Made by a program: the position numbers and the translations under genes. Positions 60,523 to 64,000 of a DNA stretch of 64,000 bases are shown in pieces. Where the stretch lies: the NCBI GenBank assembly GCA_963971285.1, contig OZ020256.1:7876501-7940500 (forward strand), read 5' to 3'. The notes beneath the pieces are model-generated. The model did not search any database and was not told the origin of the DNA. It saw only the letters and a list, made by a program, of their open reading frames with translations. The stretch's first letter is position 1. Every line of letters begins with the position of its first letter. This DNA is from Astropecten irregularis. Lineage: Eukaryota; Echinodermata; Asteroidea; Paxillosida; Astropectinidae.

Positions 60523-61315
60523 GTCGTACAATGATCCAAAATAGGAGACAGCGTCATACCTACATTCCTACAATTGCTGTTGTGGAGTAATGTTTATTAG
60601 ACACATTCCATTTATAGGAATTGATCATTTGAATGATCTAAGATGTACTTGTATATGTTAAATGTACTTGGTTTAGTGGTCATAGTTATCATCACTTGAC
60701 TTTGACGTCAGATTTAACTAATAAACCGCGATTTGATTTATTCCAAACGATGGTGTATGAAGGTAGCCACAACTGGTTTAAAGTGCTCATGGACTGATCT
60801 TTACTGATATTTACTTCCTCCTTTATATTCATGTTTTAAACACAGCGTGTTTCGAAGTCTTAAATGACAATAACCTTCAAACATACTACGACACTGGAAA
60901 TGACAATCATTTCCCCCGACACATGTGCATCAGAAAAGCCAGAATAAAATTATTATGGTACTGTCCACTCACCGCCGGCATGTGGGCTGCGCTGACGCGC
61001 GGGCCGAGTATTCATCCACAATGGAAGCTTCATGGACATATTATGGATCACATGCAGCATAAATAGATGAAATCCAGCGAATTAAAGGGAGCATATAGGA
61101 TTTGCAAGGCCTCCAAACAAATTATTGAGTTTGAGACAGAAAATGGACTCAACCGTTCGTAAACAGTGCAAACACCCACCATGGGAAATCTTGGTTCATC
61201 AGATGCTGGGGTTTTTCAAGGAAATCAAGATTTAGTGTCTTTTCCAAGATCGGATTTTTGGACATCTTTAAAAAAAGGACATCCTTACTTGAGTTGTTTT
61301 ACTTATCCCCTTTCA
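60523..61315. other. Intergenic, nothing recognised
   Basis: No supported gene or repeat was seen. Confidence 0.4.
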
Positions 61316-61537
61316 CTCAAGGTATGAAGATGGTGCTGGTAGAAACATAAAGTTAAAATATTTCCACTTTAAATGCTGTATTTATCCAGAAAATAAGTAA
61401 AACAAAGACCGAAAACAGTTTTGATCTCGGGGTAAGATCAAAACCATTCTTAATGTTTTATAAGAAAAATTGAGTCGGGTTTTCGTATTTTCTCGTGACT
61501 CAGACGTCCGATTGTATGGTGGCGCAGGAGGGACATC

Positions 61538-61930
61538 GCACATCACAAATATCTGCAAACATATTTGTGATGTACGACAGTCGTACATCACAAATATCTG
61601 CAAACATATTTGTGATGTACGATGTTTGCAAATATTTGTGATGTGCAAACATCGCACATCACAAATATCTGCGCATATATTTGTGATGTACGAAAAATCG
61701 TACATCACAAATATCTGCAAACATATTTACGATGTACGATGTTTGCAAATATTTGTGATGTGCAAACATCGCACATCACAAATATCTGCGCATATATTTG
61801 TGATGTACGACGAATCGCACATCACAAATATATGCGCACATATTTGTGATGTACGACGAATCGCACATCACAAATATCTGCGAACATATTTGTGATGTAC
61901 GATGTATCGTACATCACAAATATGTGCGCA
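61538..61930. repeat. Left outer array of palindromic units
   Basis: CATCACAAATAT..ATATTTGTGATG palindromes occur about eight times with roughly 45-46 bp spacing. Two interspersed variant segments contain GATGTTTGCAAATATTTGTG. The repetitive open frames here are artefacts. Confidence 0.92.
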
Positions 61931-63077
61931 CATTTTCTTGGTGTGTTTTTTCAAGAAGCTGAAGGGTCTCATATTGAGCGTCGTCTGGTTTCCGACCATG
62001 CAGTCTCGTGGGACCTTATATCGAAGATAGCCCAAAGCGTGTGTAAGGAGAAGAGCAAAATCATACATGTGACCATGGAAAAGACAGACCAAGAGAATAG
62101 TCCCAATAGTTTGACCTTTGACCAAAAAGCAAACAAGTTGATATATAATGTGGTAAAACATATAGAGTCATCTTAGTTTGATTAAAAGTGCCGATACACG
62201 GAAAAAGAAATAACGGTTGCTCTCTTGACAATTTAATGAGCTTATCAATAGTGTATAAAGTCCCAAAATCAATTATTTTAGGACGAGTATTTTGTACAGC
62301 TCAAGAAACTTAAAGAGGCATGATGTAACGTTCTATCTGAAAGGTCGAGGGCGAGTGAGGGGACATTAGTGAAGCGGTATAAGTTGTTCTAATTTCCCTC
62401 CTGTTCCTATCCTGCCAGCTCTACACGAACATATAAATATGGTTGTTAACATTCCTCTTCAGTTATGTAAGACGGACAGACACCGTTACCTCTCTCTGTC
62501 TAGAGTAACAATTCACAACCCCATAAACAACGAGAGGAGTATCGATAACCATCATTCGTGCCGGTTCCGCTGGTTTTTCTCCCTTTCTTTCTCCCTTGTG
62601 TCCGCCGCCTTTGATGGGGGCCTCGTGGTGGTTCTCTTAGCCCTCGGGCGCAGACTCTTGTCTCCCTTTTCCTCTCACCCAAACCAACCAACCCCCCCCC
62701 CCCCCTCCCCTCACTCGACCTCGACCTTTCAGATAGAGCGTTACATCATGCCTCTTTAAGTTTCTTGAGCTGTACAAAATACTCGTCCTAAAAGAATTGA
62801 TTTTGGGACTTTATACACTATTGATAAGCTCATTAAATTTTCAAGAGAGCAACCGGTATTTCTTTTTCCGTGTATCGGCACTTTTAATCAAACTAAGATG
62901 ACTCCATATGTTTTACCACATTATATATCAACTTGTTTGCTTTTTGGTCAAACTATGGGGACTATTCTCTTGGTCTGTCTTTTCCATGGTCACATGTATG
63001 ATTTTGCTCTTCTCCTTACACATGGTCGGAAACCAGACTACGCTCAATATGAGACCCTTCAGCTTCTTGAAAAAACA

Positions 63078-63305
63078 CACCACGAAAATGTGCGCACATA
63101 ATTTGTGATGTACGATACATCGCACATCACAAATATGTGCGCATATATTTGTGATGTACGATTCGTCGTACATCACAAATATGTGCGCACATATTTGTGA
63201 TGTACGATACATCGCACATCACAAATATGTGCGCATATATTTGTGATGTACGATTCGTCGTACATCACAAATATGTGCGCACATATTTGTGATGTGCGAT
63301 GTCCC
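63078..63305. repeat. Right outer array of palindromic units
   Basis: Five units with an exact 46-bp period (ACATCAC starts at 63124, 63170, 63216, 63262). The spacers alternate between CGATTCGTCG and CGATACATCG, so a 92-bp dimer is the higher unit. Confidence 0.92.
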
Positions 63306-63524
63306 TCCTGCGCCACCATACGATTGAGCTCAGATTTTCACAGGTTTATCATTTCATGTACATGTTTGATCAGACAAAGTATATATGAGTGCTGTCCTGT
63401 GACCTTTGCTATTCATGTATTGTACCTTTCTCATTCTAATGAAGACAAGACAAACAAATCTTGTCTGTATACTAGGCTAATGTCAGTGCCTATTGCAGTG
63501 ACTGCCACCGTTTGATTTTAAAAA

Positions 63525-63828
63525 AATATCAAGACAGATACAGTAACAGTTTCTGTGACAATTTCAGACCCATACGGTGCCCACTTTTTGAGAAAACGGT
63601 GAAAACAGCCACGGTATTTCTTAAGTCTTTTATCTTTTATTGTTGCTATTTTAAAAGATCAAAAAGATTTTCGTTCGTTGTTTTACTACTTTCTGGATAA
63701 ATACACAATTTCAGGCGGACAAAATGTTAACGGTATGTTTCTACCACCACCATCTTCATACCCTGTAAGTTATACGTAAATCTGTTAACAATTCTGCTTT
63801 GGTTTCTTACCAAAATATGATACTACCT
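63525..63828 (+). mobile_element. A2 element, right part
   Basis: ATATCAAGACAGATACAGTA, CCATACGGTGCCCACTTTTT and TTAACGGTATGTTTCTACCA, ending ATGATACTACCT before TTAA (63829-63832). The left end is absent. Confidence 0.7.
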
Positions 63829-63861
63829 TTAAGTTCATGTTATGCGACCGATTACTATAAT

Positions 63862-64000
63862 ATAATAATAATAATTTGGGAGGCTAATCATCTTTACTGG
63901 CAGCTTGGGTGCTGAATTGCGAAGGATGCGGTTACAATGTGATCGAGTTGACAGCGGCGGCCTTGGTTGCCAGCACACTCTATGTATGGTCACGGAGCAC
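63862..64000 (-). mobile_element. SINE2, 3' part, running off the window
   Basis: AATAATAATAATTTGGGAGG and the following sequence match the 3' portion of the copy at 58577-58930 (minus orientation) up to the window edge. Confidence 0.75.

Larger units (their letters stand above)
61515..63320. mobile_element. Giant foldback transposon, 1,806 bp, 6-bp target duplication
   Basis: It begins TATGGTGGCGCAGGAGGGAC and ends with the exact reverse complement. Arms: left 61515-62362 (848 bp), right 62707-63320 (614 bp); loop 62363-62706. Each arm has an outer array of 46-bp palindromes and an inner single-copy segment. The arms differ by array length, a 41-bp extra segment near 61999-62040 and a short duplication near 62112. 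CGATTG flanks both ends (61509-61514, 63321-63326), and the A1 copies at 24911 and 31290 show the site empty. The organisation (tandem-repeat outer domain, unique inner domain) recalls the sea-urchin TU and Drosophila FB foldback families. No transposase is encoded. Confidence 0.95.
61320..63426 (+). mobile_element. A1 element split by the giant foldback
   Basis: The left part (61320-61514: GGTATGAAGATGGTGCTGG, GACCGAAAACAGTTTTGATC, CTCGTGACTCAGACGTCCG) and the right part (63321-63426, ending CATGTATTGTACCT) are collinear with the complete A1 at 24653-25008. The extreme left end is missing. Confidence 0.8.

Noticed and set aside
61470..63212. Periodic frames rich in ICDV and HHKY motifs
   Set aside because: They follow the palindromic 46-bp units of the foldback and occur equally on both strands, so they are not proteins.

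Overview
This is an AT-rich animal nuclear DNA window dominated by repeats, with one convincing protein-coding gene. The gene is a single-exon, seven-transmembrane, rhodopsin-type peptide receptor at 7826-9004 on the + strand. The eukaryotic assignment rests on that receptor, tRNA-derived SINEs, a CR1/L2-type LINE reverse transcriptase, a BEL/Pao-type Gag remnant, many TIR/MITE elements and minisatellites. The repeat style (tRNA-SINEs, foldback elements with tandem-repeat arms, abundant TTAA and hAT MITEs) fits a marine invertebrate, perhaps an echinoderm or related deuterostome. The species cannot be fixed from the sequence alone.

Layout. 0-4 kb: a non-autonomous TTAA element split by a 3-kb insertion and again by a palindromic MITE; an uninterrupted relative lies inverted at 38.8-39.3 kb. 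5.1-5.6 kb: a foldback element carrying two tRNA-like units. 7.8-9.0 kb: the receptor gene, followed by an inverted SINE dimer. 9.7-24.6 kb: mostly featureless intergenic DNA with a 56-bp satellite and a small TTAA element. 24.6-29.6 kb: an A1 element, then three unrelated tandem-repeat blocks in a row. 31-35 kb: nested TTAA-type elements and MITEs, one candidate coding exon on the - strand, and a lone histone-type 3' stem-loop motif. 37-42 kb: a Harbinger-like MITE, the uninterrupted TTAA element and other inverted repeats.

43.5-47.6 kb: a 32-bp satellite array of about 80 units interrupted by a 5'-truncated LINE. 48.5-55.2 kb: a SINE-rich zone with a broken Gag remnant, a broken zinc-finger/acidic gene, and two hAT-like elements, one with a perfect 8-bp target duplication. 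56-64 kb: more MITEs and SINEs, and the most striking object, a 1,806-bp giant foldback element (61515-63320). Its 848- and 614-bp arms carry arrays of 46-bp palindromes. It has a clean 6-bp target duplication and sits inside an A1 element whose empty site appears twice elsewhere in this window.

Apart from the receptor, little here acts together as a pathway. What the window records is successive layers of transposon insertion, whose order can be read from nested target duplications and empty sites. Positions of imperfect repeats are accurate to about 5-20 bp; all element names (R1, A1, A2, SINE1, SINE2) are local labels.
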